A stretch of DNA of 64,000 bases, taken from positions 62,001 through 126,000 of the forward strand of contig NZ_JAGSSV010000004.1 in the NCBI RefSeq assembly GCF_018145875.1, written 5' to 3'. The position numbers and the translations under genes are program-made. The notes under the pieces are model-generated. The model saw only the letters and a program-made list of their open reading frames with translations. It was not told the DNA's origin and made no database searches. Numbering within the stretch: position 1 is the first letter of the stretch; each line of letters starts with the position of its first letter. The DNA is from Marinomonas vulgaris (GTDB taxonomy: Bacteria; Pseudomonadota; Gammaproteobacteria; Pseudomonadales; Marinomonadaceae). Below are positions 8,768-17,189 of the stretch, piece after piece.

Positions 8768-10957
8768 CTAGCTTGTCTGTATAGATGCCTTTCGCGCTTG
8801 ATGCAGTTTTTTGTAGCTTTCTATTAAACGCAAATGAGGTTCTATGCCTTCTAGTGCCATGCTGGTTTTGCTTAATCCGTAGAAGCGAACTGTGCCGTTA
8901 ACGGAGCCGACCACGTTATTCATTACTTGATCGCCAAACATACGGCGGAAGTTGTGAATAAAGTCGTCCAGTTCTAATTCGTCATCTAGGGTGACTTCTA
9001 GCACCGCGCTCATGGCTTGATAAAACAGACCGCGCTCGACGGTATTGTCGTTGAATTGTAAGAATTCACCGACCAGTTCCATGGCGTCTTCGTGTGCTCC
9101 CAAGGCCAGATAGCTGAGGATTTTCAGTTCCATAATCGTGAGTTGACCCCACACAGTGTTTTCATCGAAAACGATGCCGATCAGCGTTGGGATATCGGTG
9201 TAGTTATCCAGCTGGCTCTCTTCAAGACGATTGACTAGGTCTGTCAGCTGTTCGTCGTCTAGAATATGGAGATTGAGAATGTCTTCACGGTAGTCCAGCG
9301 CCTTGTTAGTGTTGTCCCAAACAAGGTCTTCTACTGGATACACTTCGGAGTAATCCGGCACCAGAATACGACACGCCGATGCGCCCAGCTCGGTAAACTC
9401 TGCCACGTACACTTCTTTGCCCATCTCTTCGAGAATGCCAAACAGTGCGGCGGCTTCTTCTTCGTTACTGCCAGAAAAGTCCCATTCGCAGAATTCGTAG
9501 TCGTGTTTGCTGCTAAAGAAGCGCCACGAAATGACGCCCGTTGAGTCGATAAAATGCTCGACGAAGTTTTCCGGCTCGCTCACCGCCATGCTGTTAAAGG
9601 TCGGCTTGGGAACGTCGTTTAGACCTTCGAAACTGCGACCCTGCATGAGTTCCGTCAAGCTGCGTTCAAGAGCTACTTCAAGGCTTGGGTGTGCACCAAA
9701 AGACGCAAACACACCGCCGGTTTTAGGGTTCATCAAGGTGACATTCATTACGGGAAATTGGCCGCCAAGAGAGGCGTCTTTGACGACAATCGGGAAGCCT
9801 TGAGCTTCAAGCCCTTGAATACCGGCGAGGATATTGGGGTATTTTTCCAGCACCGACATGGGCACATCAGGTAAGACGATTTCTTCTTCGATGATTTGGC
9901 GTTTTACGGCGCGCTCAAAAATCTCTGACAAGCATTGTACGTGGGCTTCTTGCAAATTATTGCCCGCGCTCATGCCGTTGCTAAGAAATAAGTTTTCGAT
10001 CAAGTTCGATGGAAAATACACGGTTTCGCCATCGGAATGACGCGTGTAGGGAATCGCACAAATACCCCGTTCGGCGTTGCCTGAGTTGGTATCGATCAGG
10101 TGCGAGCCAAAAAGTTCGTCGTCAGGGTTGTAAATATCGAGGCAGTAATCGTCTAACAAACCCGCTGGTAAGGCGTCGTCGTCTTCGAGGAGAAACCATT
10201 TTTCGCTTGGGTAATGCACGAAATCGCTGTTGGCAATCTCGGTGCCGAAGAATTGGTCGTTGTAGAAAAAATTATTGCTCAAGCGTTCGATAAATTCACC
10301 GAGGGCAGAACACAAGGCGCTTTCTTTGGTGGCACCTTTGCCGTTGGTGAAACACATGGGCGAGGCCGCATCACGAATGTGCAGCGACCAGACGTTGGGG
10401 ACGATGTTGCGCCACGAGGAGATTTCGATCTTCATACCAAGATCGGCCAGCATGGCGGTCATGTTGGCGATGGTTTGTTCGACCGGTAAGTCTTTGCCCA
10501 AAATAAAGGTGCTTGAAGCGCCATCGGGTTGGCCCATGAGCATGGCATTGGCATCGGCGTTTAAATTGGCGACGGCGTCGATTTTGAATTCAGGGCCAGT
10601 CTGCACGACTTTTTTGACCGTACAACGGTCGATCGAGCGTAAAATGCCGGTTCGGTCTTTTTCGGATAAGTCGTCAGGCAATTCGACTTGAATCTGAAAA
10701 ATCTGATTGTAACGGTCTTCAGGATCGACAATGTTGTTTTGCGACAGGCGAATGTTATCGGTAGAGATGTCGCGAGATTTACAGTACACCTTAACGAAGT
10801 ACGCTGCACATAACGCCGAAGAGGCGAGGAAATAATCGAATGGACTGGGGGCTGAGCCGTCGCCTTTGTAACGAATAGGCTGGTCGGCGGTGACCGTAAA
10901 ATCATCAAACTTGGCTTCCAGTCTGAGATTGTCGAGAAAGTTAACATTGATTTCCAT
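8768..10957 (-). CDS. ycaO: OsmC-YcaO fusion protein (YcaO family)
   Basis: A 729-residue three-part protein. Residues 1-140 form an OsmC-like domain (PSPFDYFLASSALCAAYFV with a conserved Cys). Residues about 160-560 form the YcaO core, which in characterised members is an ATP-dependent backbone-activating cyclodehydratase or thioamidation enzyme. Motifs include ATKESALCSALGEFIERLSN, AGNNLQEAHVQCLSEIFER and HPSLEVALERSLTELMQGR. The last 150 residues are helical and TPR-like. Escherichia coli YcaO is implicated in RimO-linked beta-methylthiolation of ribosomal protein S12; the same role here is inference. The ATG at 10957 is preferred over an in-frame TTG at 10975. No precursor peptide or partner enzyme lies nearby. 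Confidence 0.85.
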   Translation of the reverse strand: MEINVNFLDNLRLEAKFDDFTVTADQPIRYKGDGSAPSPFDYFLASSALCAAYFVKVYCKSRDISTDNIRLSQNNIVDPEDRYNQIFQIQVELPDDLSEKDRTGILRSIDRCTVKKVVQTGPEFKIDAVANLNADANAMLMGQPDGASSTFILGKDLPVEQTIANMTAMLADLGMKIEISSWRNIVPNVWSLHIRDAASPMCFTNGKGATKESALCSALGEFIERLSNNFFYNDQFFGTEIANSDFVHYPSEKWFLLEDDDALPAGLLDDYCLDIYNPDDELFGSHLIDTNSGNAERGICAIPYTRHSDGETVYFPSNLIENLFLSNGMSAGNNLQEAHVQCLSEIFERAVKRQIIEEEIVLPDVPMSVLEKYPNILAGIQGLEAQGFPIVVKDASLGGQFPVMNVTLMNPKTGGVFASFGAHPSLEVALERSLTELMQGRSFEGLNDVPKPTFNSMAVSEPENFVEHFIDSTGVISWRFFSSKHDYEFCEWDFSGSNEEEAAALFGILEEMGKEVYVAEFTELGASACRILVPDYSEVYPVEDLVWDNTNKALDYREDILNLHILDDEQLTDLVNRLEESQLDNYTDIPTLIGIVFDENTVWGQLTIMELKILSYLALGAHEDAMELVGEFLQFNDNTVERGLFYQAMSAVLEVTLDDELELDDFIHNFRRMFGDQVMNNVVGSVNGTVRFYGLSKTSMALEGIEPHLRLIESYKKLHQARKASIQTS

Positions 10958-11209
10958 TGAATAGTATTTCCACAAAATTGGCGATGGTGCGGCTCATGAG
11001 TTTGAGTGCGATGGTGTGTCATGAGTTGGTAAAGACAATTATCGGTGATAGGTGGGGGCCGAGTAAAATCAAATCGCTGTTTGTTAACGGTTTTAAACAA
11101 AAACACCAAAAGACACATTGAGCCACAATAGCGGTTTACAGACATCGATCTATGCTTTGTAATGGGTTTTTAGCTGCGTATGTGCAGCATTGATGAGGGA
11201 TCTTGGGTT

Positions 11210-12301
11210 ATGGGGCGTTATTTGTGTGTTGCCATCTTGGCATCGGTGTTTACTAGCGGATGCGCTTTTTCAGACGACGTGTCGGAGCATCGCTCTTTGG
11301 CGTCGTTTAAGGGTGAATCGGCTTGTTATGACCGAAAAACGGAACCTTACACCGCCGTGGTAGACACGCATTTGCACTATCGCCCTTTTGATGGTCGCGC
11401 TATCCCGTTTAACGAAATGAACGATTATCTGTCTCGTACTACGGTGCGGTTCGCTAATGTGTATGGCATCGGCCAGATGTTGCCGTCGAACTCCAGTTGT
11501 TCCAATTATTTAAAATGTCCTGGCACGCCGGTGGCGCCAACCACCCGCAACGATTTTGTCAACGCGGCTAATATGATCGAGCATAAACCAGAAGGATTGC
11601 ATCTTACCTTGTCGATGACCTTTACGGATTTGTCTAACCCTGAACCGACGGTCGCGCTGATGGAGTTTTACGACAAAGAATACCCAGGGCTATTTCATTG
11701 GATGGGTGAAGTGAACTTGGTGAAACAGGCGCAATTTTTTAATCGTCACCAAGCCGCAACGCCCAAAGACATCACCAAATGGGAAGGTTTTATGGCGCAA
11801 TTACGCTTGAGAAACGACCCCATCACCATTCATTCGGATTTAGGCAATGACGATGACCCCACGATGTATTTGCCCCTGATGGAAAGGGCGCTGGCTTTGT
11901 ATCCAGATAACAAAATTGTGTGGGCGCACATGGGGATGTCTCACGAATTGACGACCATGAAGGCGACTCAGCACATTGGGATTATGTCGCGCTTATTAGA
12001 CGCCTATCCGAATCTCATGATCGATATTTCATGGCGTATTTTGGACGATTATTACTTTAGTAAACGAGGCAATCAGGATTTGTACGTGGCCTTTATGAAT
12101 GACTATTCCGAGCGTATTTTGCCTGGTTCGGACTTTGTTGCTTTTCGGGGTAATAATTTTCATGTGTATCAGCAAGAGCTAAATGCGACGAGTCGTATTC
12201 ATCAGTTCTTGGACGACAACGCGTTTCGGAATATTGCCCTTGGGCAGAACTATTTTGACCTACTCAAACTGGATTATCAGGCACCACAAATATGCCCATG
12301 A
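11210..12301 (+). CDS. Lipoprotein of the amidohydrolase (metal-dependent TIM-barrel) family
   Basis: The N-terminus from the ATG at 11210 is a hydrophobic signal ending in FTSGC, suggesting lipidation at Cys18. The ATG at 11180 would add ten polar residues before the signal, so it is not favoured. The mature part begins with VVDTHLHYRPFDGR, whose His-x-His is the first metal-ligand pair of amidohydrolase-2 proteins. Further on are FHWMGEVNL, ITIHSDLG, IVWAHMGMS and LPGSDFVAF, matching the Glu, His, His and Asp ligand positions. The substrate is unknown. It ends by overlapping the next gene, so the two are probably co-expressed. Confidence 0.75.
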   Translation: MGRYLCVAILASVFTSGCAFSDDVSEHRSLASFKGESACYDRKTEPYTAVVDTHLHYRPFDGRAIPFNEMNDYLSRTTVRFANVYGIGQMLPSNSSCSNYLKCPGTPVAPTTRNDFVNAANMIEHKPEGLHLTLSMTFTDLSNPEPTVALMEFYDKEYPGLFHWMGEVNLVKQAQFFNRHQAATPKDITKWEGFMAQLRLRNDPITIHSDLGNDDDPTMYLPLMERALALYPDNKIVWAHMGMSHELTTMKATQHIGIMSRLLDAYPNLMIDISWRILDDYYFSKRGNQDLYVAFMNDYSERILPGSDFVAFRGNNFHVYQQELNATSRIHQFLDDNAFRNIALGQNYFDLLKLDYQAPQICP

Positions 12302-12588
12302 CCATCGCGTTAAAAGACGTTAGTGCGGTCGAAGTGACTTGCTCAAACTGTCAGGCCTGTTGTTGTCGGTTGGAGGTGATGATCATCACCGATACGGGTG
12401 TGCCAGACAAACACATTTCAGTCGACGAGTGGGGCGGCGAAACCATGTTACGCCTCGAGGATGGGTGGTGTTCTGCGGTGGACAGAGATACTTTTCGCTG
12501 CACGATTTATGAGAATCGCCCATGGATTTGTCGAGAGTTTGAAATGGGGTCAGATGAATGCAAAGACGAATTTAATGTAATTCGGTAA
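12292..12588 (+). CDS. YkgJ-type cysteine-cluster protein
   Basis: A 98-residue cytosolic protein with a conserved Cys pattern: CSNCQACCCR near residue 18, CSAV near 62, FRCTIYENRPWICREF near 70 and a late EC. YkgJ-family proteins are thought to bind zinc or an Fe-S cluster; no reaction is established. It starts inside the end of the amidohydrolase gene. An ATG at 12298 forms an exact ATGA overlap with that stop and is an equally good start. No Shine-Dalgarno sequence is visible, consistent with translational coupling. Confidence 0.8.
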   Translation: MPMTIALKDVSAVEVTCSNCQACCCRLEVMIITDTGVPDKHISVDEWGGETMLRLEDGWCSAVDRDTFRCTIYENRPWICREFEMGSDECKDEFNVIR

Positions 12589-12592
12589 TAAG

Positions 12593-12629
12593 CCTCATCC
12601 GGTGTGTCGGCACGACGTACCGGATGAGG
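12593..12629. terminator. Strong hairpin between convergent genes
   Basis: Perfect 11-bp arms CCTCATCCGGT (12593-12603) and ACCGGATGAGG (12619-12629) with a 15-nt loop. There is no T run on either side, so intrinsic termination is doubtful. Its place between two convergent stops suggests an RNA-stabilising or bidirectional stop hairpin. Confidence 0.45.
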
Positions 12630-12642
12630 TGTCACAAATTGG

Positions 12643-13026
12643 TTATTCAGTGACCGGACAAAGGACACAAATTTTATTACCAGAAGGATCTCTTAAATAC
12701 GCTAGGTAAAGCTTCATTCGGCCTAGGTCACGAACGCCCGGCGCGTCTTCACAAGCCGTGCCGCCACTTTCAAGTCCTGCTTTATGCCAAGCGTCGGCCA
12801 TTTCTGGTGTGGCGGCAGAAAAACCAATGGTTGAACCGTTTCCATGTGTAGCCGCTTCGCCGTTGAGTGGCTTGGTGATCATAAACAAGCCAGTATCGGT
12901 TTGGTTAATATATCGACCTTTGCGATCAATCGTGCCTGCTTTGTAACCCAAGGCTTTAAAGGTAGCGTCGTAAAATGTTTGCGATGCTTGAAGGTCGTTG
13001 GCGCCTAGCATAATGTGACTGAACAT
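12643..13026 (-). CDS. VOC (glyoxalase/bleomycin-resistance) family protein
   Basis: A 127-residue single vicinal-oxygen-chelate module. It opens with MFSHIMLGANDLQASQTFYDATFKALGY, the first beta-alpha-beta unit with a metal-ligand His. It ends with YLAYLRDPSGNKICVLC, the typical second half. Many close relatives are annotated only as glyoxalase-like. No metabolic neighbour points to a substrate. The gene is monocistronic and convergent with the cysteine-cluster gene. Confidence 0.8.
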   Translation of the reverse strand: MFSHIMLGANDLQASQTFYDATFKALGYKAGTIDRKGRYINQTDTGLFMITKPLNGEAATHGNGSTIGFSAATPEMADAWHKAGLESGGTACEDAPGVRDLGRMKLYLAYLRDPSGNKICVLCPVTE

Positions 13027-13142
13027 AGTGGCTTATCCTTACTCTTAGCGAGCGTATTAAAATGATTCGTTATTATTGTCATTGAGCGTCTTGTTATCGC
13101 ACAGGACCAAGCTTTATTCAAATACAAAAAAGAGGCAAAAAG

Positions 13143-13481
13143 ATGCAAGCCATGAGTATGGGATTTAACGAAGAATACGCCGAAGACGCGCCCAGTATTG
13201 ACGAGGTGACGGCCTTAGCAGGCGTAGCTGTGCTGGAGTTCGGTGCGCCTTGGTGCGGTCATTGTCAGGCGGCGAGTGCGGCGATAAAAGCGGTGTTGTC
13301 TCAGTACCCTGAACAGGTGCACATTAAAGTTTTTGATGGCAAAGGCAAGCGTTTGGGGCGACAGTTTGGCGTCAAATTGTGGCCAACCTTGATTTTATTA
13401 AAAGAGGGAGAAGAAATAGGACGGTTAGTGCGTTGTACCACGGAACAAGAAGTGAGGGATTTGTTGGCGCTTACGCCATAA
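13143..13481 (+). CDS. Thioredoxin-family protein
   Basis: A 112-residue single thioredoxin fold without a signal peptide, so cytosolic. The active site is FGAPWCGHCQ (about residues 34-43). The cis-Pro segment is KLWPTLILLKEGEEIG. The WCGHC dipeptide differs from the WCGPC of canonical Trx and resembles protein disulfide isomerase. AGAGG lies about 8 nt before the ATG at 13143; an ATG at 13152 is a weaker alternative. Its last 11 nt overlap the end of the convergent flagellar-like gene. Confidence 0.8.
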   Translation: MQAMSMGFNEEYAEDAPSIDEVTALAGVAVLEFGAPWCGHCQAASAAIKAVLSQYPEQVHIKVFDGKGKRLGRQFGVKLWPTLILLKEGEEIGRLVRCTTEQEVRDLLALTP

Positions 13482-13731
13482 TATCGATGATGCTGCCGAG
13501 GGTTTTGTCGTATGAGCCCAGTACCTTGGCATTGGCTTGCGCTTCGGTCACGCTGCTGTTGGCGTCGAGTAGACCATTGCGAATATCGGCGTCTGTATTT
13601 GTCATTTCGTTGGCTTGATTCGCCCTTGGCAAAGACGCACTGGCAACCTGCTGGCTCGCCTGATCCAACTTTTGCTGACTGCGTTGTAAGCCTTGCTGGC
13701 TATAGGTAAGTGCCGAATTGTTAATTTGCAT
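13471..13731 (-). CDS. Mini-protein resembling flagellar axial (rod/hook) N- and C-terminal motifs
   Basis: An 86-residue protein starting at MQINNSALTYS. The beginning (ALTYSQQGLQRSQQKLDQAS) resembles the N-terminal helix of rod and hook proteins. The end (EAQANAKVLGSYDKTLGSIIDIMA) resembles their C-terminal helix. The large middle domain of such proteins is missing. An upstream in-frame start at 13764 would add FVNKSHF-type residues unlike the family and is rejected. No other flagellar gene is in the window. The function is unknown; a shortened flagellar axial relative or flagella-associated small protein is the best guess. Confidence 0.6.
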   Translation of the reverse strand: MQINNSALTYSQQGLQRSQQKLDQASQQVASASLPRANQANEMTNTDADIRNGLLDANSSVTEAQANAKVLGSYDKTLGSIIDIMA

Positions 13732-13785
13732 AAAATGACTCTTATTGACGAATAAAAACAGCATACCATTGATGTGTGCTCTTTT

Positions 13786-13819
13786 CGATCGAAGACTGTT
13801 AAAGCCGATCGAAGTCTGT
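13786..13819. repeat. Two 14-bp direct repeats, 20 bp apart
   Basis: CGATCGAAGACTGT (13786-13799) and CGATCGAAGTCTGT (13806-13819) differ at one base. Their 20-bp spacing (two helical turns) places them on one DNA face, as for a dimeric regulator. They lie between the divergent mini flagellar-like gene (start 13731) and the CNNM/CorC gene (start 14005). Which gene they serve is unclear. Confidence 0.45.
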
Positions 13820-14004
13820 GTTGAATGCTTTTTTGCAACGTCTATTTGCGTTGTTAAAAGATCAGAAAATAACCATTGTATCCATGTGACTTCCTCTTAT
13901 AATGCGCCTACTTTTATGAGGTGCTGACGGCAGCACTTCTCTTCTTAATCCGCTCTCCTTGAATAGAGTGTCAATTCAGCCCAATGCGGCAAAGTGGTAT
14001 CAAA

Positions 14005-15282
14005 ATGAGTGATGTTTTCAGTATCGGCTTTTTAATCATTGCTGGTGCTTTATTTGCCATGTCTGAAATCGGCATGGCCGCAGCGCGAAAAATAAAGTTG
14101 CGAGTGTTGGCAGACGAGGGCAATGTCAAAGCCTTAGCCGTACTAAAGTTACAGCAAAAGCCGGGCGCGTTTTTTGCGATGATTCAAATCGCACTGAATG
14201 CGATTGCGATTTTGGGCGGTATTATTGGTGAACAAACACTCACGCCTTACATCAAGCAAGTGGTGATTTTGGTGTATTCCGGCCCTTTGTTAGAGCAAAT
14301 CAGTTTTGTGTTGTCGTTTTTGAGCCTTACTTCTTTGTTTATTTTGTTTGCGGATTTACTGCCAAAACGTTTGGCCATTATTATGCCCGAAGCTGTGGCG
14401 ATTCGAATGGTCACGCCCATGCTGTGGGTGACCTTTTTATTAACGCCCGTGGTGTTCTTGTTCAACGGCCTTACCAATATGATTTTACGTTTGTTTAATG
14501 TGCCAATTGAGCGTGAAGAAATTGTCACTACAGAAGACATTGTTGCCATGATGGACGCGGGCGCGGAGGATGGCAGTTTACAAAGTCAGGAATATCAATT
14601 AATCGGCAATGTGTTCGAGCTCGAAACACGCAATATCGCCAGCACCATGACGCCACGTGATCAGATTATTTATTTTGATATTGATGATAGCAGCGAAGAG
14701 ATCAGCCAGAAAATCATCGATCATCCACACAATGACTTTTTAGTGTGTAATGGCAGTTTGGATAAAATTGAAGGGATTATCGAGTCGAAAGAAATTCTAC
14801 GTTTGGTGTTAAAAGGCGAGAAGGCGCAAATTAAGCCAGAGAAAGTCGATAAGGAAGTGTTTTATTTACCGGAGACACTCACTCTGTCGGAAGCACTAAA
14901 CGCGTTTCGCGTCGCGCCGCAGGCTTTTGCGGTGATCGTTAATGAATACGCCACCATTGTGGGCATTGTGACGGTGAAAGATCTACTCGGTGGCTTTATG
15001 GGCGGCTTGCTAACGCCACACGACGAGGAACAAATTGTACAGCGCGACGAAAGCTCTTGGTTGATTGAAGGGTTAACGCCAATTAACGATGTGATGCGCC
15101 GCCTTGATATTGAAGAGTTCCCCGATCGTAGCCAGTACGAAACTTTGGGCGGTTTTATTACTTATAGCCTGAAACGCTTGCCAAAACGCACGGATTTTTT
15201 TGTCCATGAGGGCTATAAATTCGAAGTGTTGGATTTGGAAGGGGTTCGCGTTGAGCAACTTTTAGTGACCAAACTCAAATAA
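14005..15282 (+). CDS. CNNM/CorC-type transporter-like membrane protein (DUF21-CBS-CorC_HlyC)
   Basis: An inner-membrane protein of the hemolysin-C/CorC family, some members of which carry Mg2+ or Co2+. The N-terminal DUF21 domain (about residues 1-185) has four hydrophobic segments, including FSIGFLIIAGALFAMSEIGMAAARK, where a conserved Ser-Glu contacts the ion in CNNM proteins. Two CBS motifs follow: TMTPRDQIIYFD near 215 and VNEYATIVGIVTVKDLLGG near 315. The C-terminal CorC_HlyC domain ends with VEQLLVTKL. The ATG at 14005 starts directly before the first membrane segment; an ATG at 13984 adds seven residues and is possible. Confidence 0.85.
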   Translation: MSDVFSIGFLIIAGALFAMSEIGMAAARKIKLRVLADEGNVKALAVLKLQQKPGAFFAMIQIALNAIAILGGIIGEQTLTPYIKQVVILVYSGPLLEQISFVLSFLSLTSLFILFADLLPKRLAIIMPEAVAIRMVTPMLWVTFLLTPVVFLFNGLTNMILRLFNVPIEREEIVTTEDIVAMMDAGAEDGSLQSQEYQLIGNVFELETRNIASTMTPRDQIIYFDIDDSSEEISQKIIDHPHNDFLVCNGSLDKIEGIIESKEILRLVLKGEKAQIKPEKVDKEVFYLPETLTLSEALNAFRVAPQAFAVIVNEYATIVGIVTVKDLLGGFMGGLLTPHDEEQIVQRDESSWLIEGLTPINDVMRRLDIEEFPDRSQYETLGGFITYSLKRLPKRTDFFVHEGYKFEVLDLEGVRVEQLLVTKLK

Positions 15283-15372
15283 GCCGGGGTCAATCCTCGA
15301 CTTTTCGGCGCTAAATCACTATATTCGCCCCACTTTATGTTTATACTTTTTTTCTTTTTTTAAGGCTTTCTT

Positions 15373-16956
15373 TTGATTTCCACGGCAAATATCACCATGC
15401 AATTTGGCGCAACGCCATTGTTCGAAAACATCTCAGCAAAATTTGGTAACGGTAATCGTTATGGCCTAATTGGCGCTAACGGCTGTGGCAAATCCACCTT
15501 TATGAAAATCTTGAGCGGTGCGCTTACACCAACGTCTGGCAATGTGTCGATTACGCCGGGTGAAAAAGTCGGTACTTTGAGCCAAGACCAGTTTGCGTTT
15601 GAAGAATACACCGTGGTGGATGCTGTGATCATGGGCGATGTGGCCCTTTGGAAAGTCAAACAAGAACGCGATGCGATCTATGCCAAGCCAGAAATGAGCG
15701 AAGAAGACGGCATGCGCGCGGGTGAATTGGAAGCCGAGTTTGCTGAAATGGACGGCTACAGTGCAGAAAGTCGCGCTGGCGATATTTTGCTTGAAGCTGG
15801 CATCGAAGAAGCGTTTCACTTTGGTTTAATGAGTCAAGTTGCGCCAGGTTGGAAATTGCGTGTGTTATTGGCGCAGGCGTTGTTTGCTAATCCGGATATT
15901 TTGTTACTTGATGAGCCTACCAACAACCTAGACATCCATACGATCAATTGGTTAGCTGGTGTATTGAATCAGCGTAAATGCACCATGATCATTATTTCCC
16001 ATGACCGTCACTTTTTGAATTCTGTGTGTACTCACATGGCAGACATCGATTTTGGTGAGCTGCGTATTTATCCGGGTAACTATGAATATTTCATGGAAGC
16101 CTCGTCTTTGATTCGTGAACAGCAGTTGATTGAAAACGCGAAGAAAAGTGCCGAAATGGACGATCTTCAGGCGTTTGTTAACCGCTTTTCTGCCAATGCT
16201 TCAAAAGCCAAACAAGCCAGCTCTCGGGCGAAAAAGTTAGAGAAAATCGAGTTGTCGGAAGTTAAACAGTCAAGCCGTATGACACCGTCGTTGAACTTCA
16301 AGCAAGACAAAAAATTGCATCGTCATGCCCTGATTTTGGAAGATTTAGGTCACGGTTACGATGAACTTTTGTTTTCTGGTGGCGACATGATTCTGGAAGC
16401 GGGTTCGCGTTTGGCGATCATCGGTGAAAACGGCGCGGGGAAAACCACCTTTTTGCGTTGCCTAATGAGCGAGTTAGAAGCTAAGCAAGGTGAAATCAAA
16501 TGGGCGGAAAACGCGGTCATTGGTTATTGCCCTCAGGACAGTACGAAGGATTTTGACTGTGATCTGACCCTGTTCGATTGGATGTCTAAATGGCGTACCG
16601 TCAAGCATGACGATCTAAAAGTCCGCGCCATGTTGGGTCGCTTGTTGTTTACTGCCGATGACTTCAACAAAAAAGTACGCGTTTGCTCTGGTGGTGAAAA
16701 GAACCGCCTGTTGTTTGGCAAATTGATGATGGCCGATTTAAATGTACTGGTCATGGACGAACCGACCAACCACATGGACATGGAAGCGATCGAAGCGTTA
16801 AACAACGCGTTGATGGATTTTGACGGCACGCTGATTTTCGTCAGCCATGACCGTGCTTTTGTGTCTTCCTTGGCAAACCGTGTGATTGAAATCAAAGGCC
16901 AGAAAGTCATCGACTTCCAAGGCACTTACGATGAGTACCTTGCTCACCAAGGTTAA
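15373..16956 (+). CDS. ybiT: ABC-F ATPase, YbiT type
   Basis: A cytosolic ABC-F protein with two ATPase domains and no membrane part. Such proteins act on the ribosome. The sequence aligns almost end to end with E. coli YbiT as I recall it. Domain 1 has GANGCGKST (near residue 35), a divergent signature region with [14 protein letters not shown], and [11 protein letters not shown]. Domain 2 has GENGAGKTT (near 354), [12 protein letters not shown] and [10 protein letters not shown]. The start is TTG, supported by AAGG at 15362-15365 seven nt upstream and by the family's N-terminus. The length of 527 residues is normal. Confidence 0.93.
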   Translation: MISTANITMQFGATPLFENISAKFGNGNRYGLIGANGCGKSTFMKILSGALTPTSGNVSITPGEKVGTLSQDQFAFEEYTVVDAVIMGDVALWKVKQERDAIYAKPEMSEEDGMRAGELEAEFAEMDGYSAESRAGDILLEAGIEEAFHFGLMSQVAPGWKLRVLLAQALFANPDILLLDEPTNNLDIHTINWLAGVLNQRKCTMIIISHDRHFLNSVCTHMADIDFGELRIYPGNYEYFMEASSLIREQQLIENAKKSAEMDDLQAFVNRFSANASKAKQASSRAKKLEKIELSEVKQSSRMTPSLNFKQDKKLHRHALILEDLGHGYDELLFSGGDMILEAGSRLAIIGENGAGKTTFLRCLMSELEAKQGEIKWAENAVIGYCPQDSTKDFDCDLTLFDWMSKWRTVKHDDLKVRAMLGRLLFTADDFNKKVRVCSGGEKNRLLFGKLMMADLNVLVMDEPTNHMDMEAIEALNNALMDFDGTLIFVSHDRAFVSSLANRVIEIKGQKVIDFQGTYDEYLAHQG

Positions 16957-16984
16957 TCATCGAATTTATTTTATTCGCTGTATC

Positions 16985-17021
16985 AAACCGCTGATAACGT
17001 TATGTTGTCAGCGGTTTTTTT
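16985..17021 (+). terminator. Terminator of ybiT
   Basis: The stem AACCGCTGA / TCAGCGGTT encloses a short loop and is followed by a T run (17014-17021). It separates ybiT from the phoX promoter. Confidence 0.8.
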
Positions 17022-17032
17022 ATTTCAACGTT

Positions 17033-17088
17033 CTGCCATTTAACTGCCATCTCATTGTAATCGCAATGTCATCTTGTACCAGTAAATT
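17033..17088 (+). promoter_or_regulatory. Tandem Pho boxes and -10 element of phoX
   Basis: Four heptamers begin exactly every 11 bp: CTGCCAT (17033), CTGCCAT (17044), TTGTAAT (17055), ATGTCAT (17066). The PhoB consensus is a CTGTCAT-N4-CTGTCAY pair. A -10-like TAAATT starts at 17083, 10 nt after the last heptamer, which is where PhoB-activated promoters place it. The downstream gene is an alkaline phosphatase, which fits phosphate-starvation induction. Confidence 0.75.
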
Positions 17089-17189
17089 CTTCTGCAGCTT
17101 CCTTTTGCAGGGGGGAGCAATTGACTCGTATTTCATACAAAAAATTCAGCCATTCGTTGGCTCTCTCTTAAAGATAATAGGGCAGTGTT

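Noticed and set aside
13745..13927. 60-residue plus-strand frame in the gap before the CNNM/CorC gene
   Set aside because: No ribosome-binding site, Cys-rich random composition and overlap with the direct repeats.
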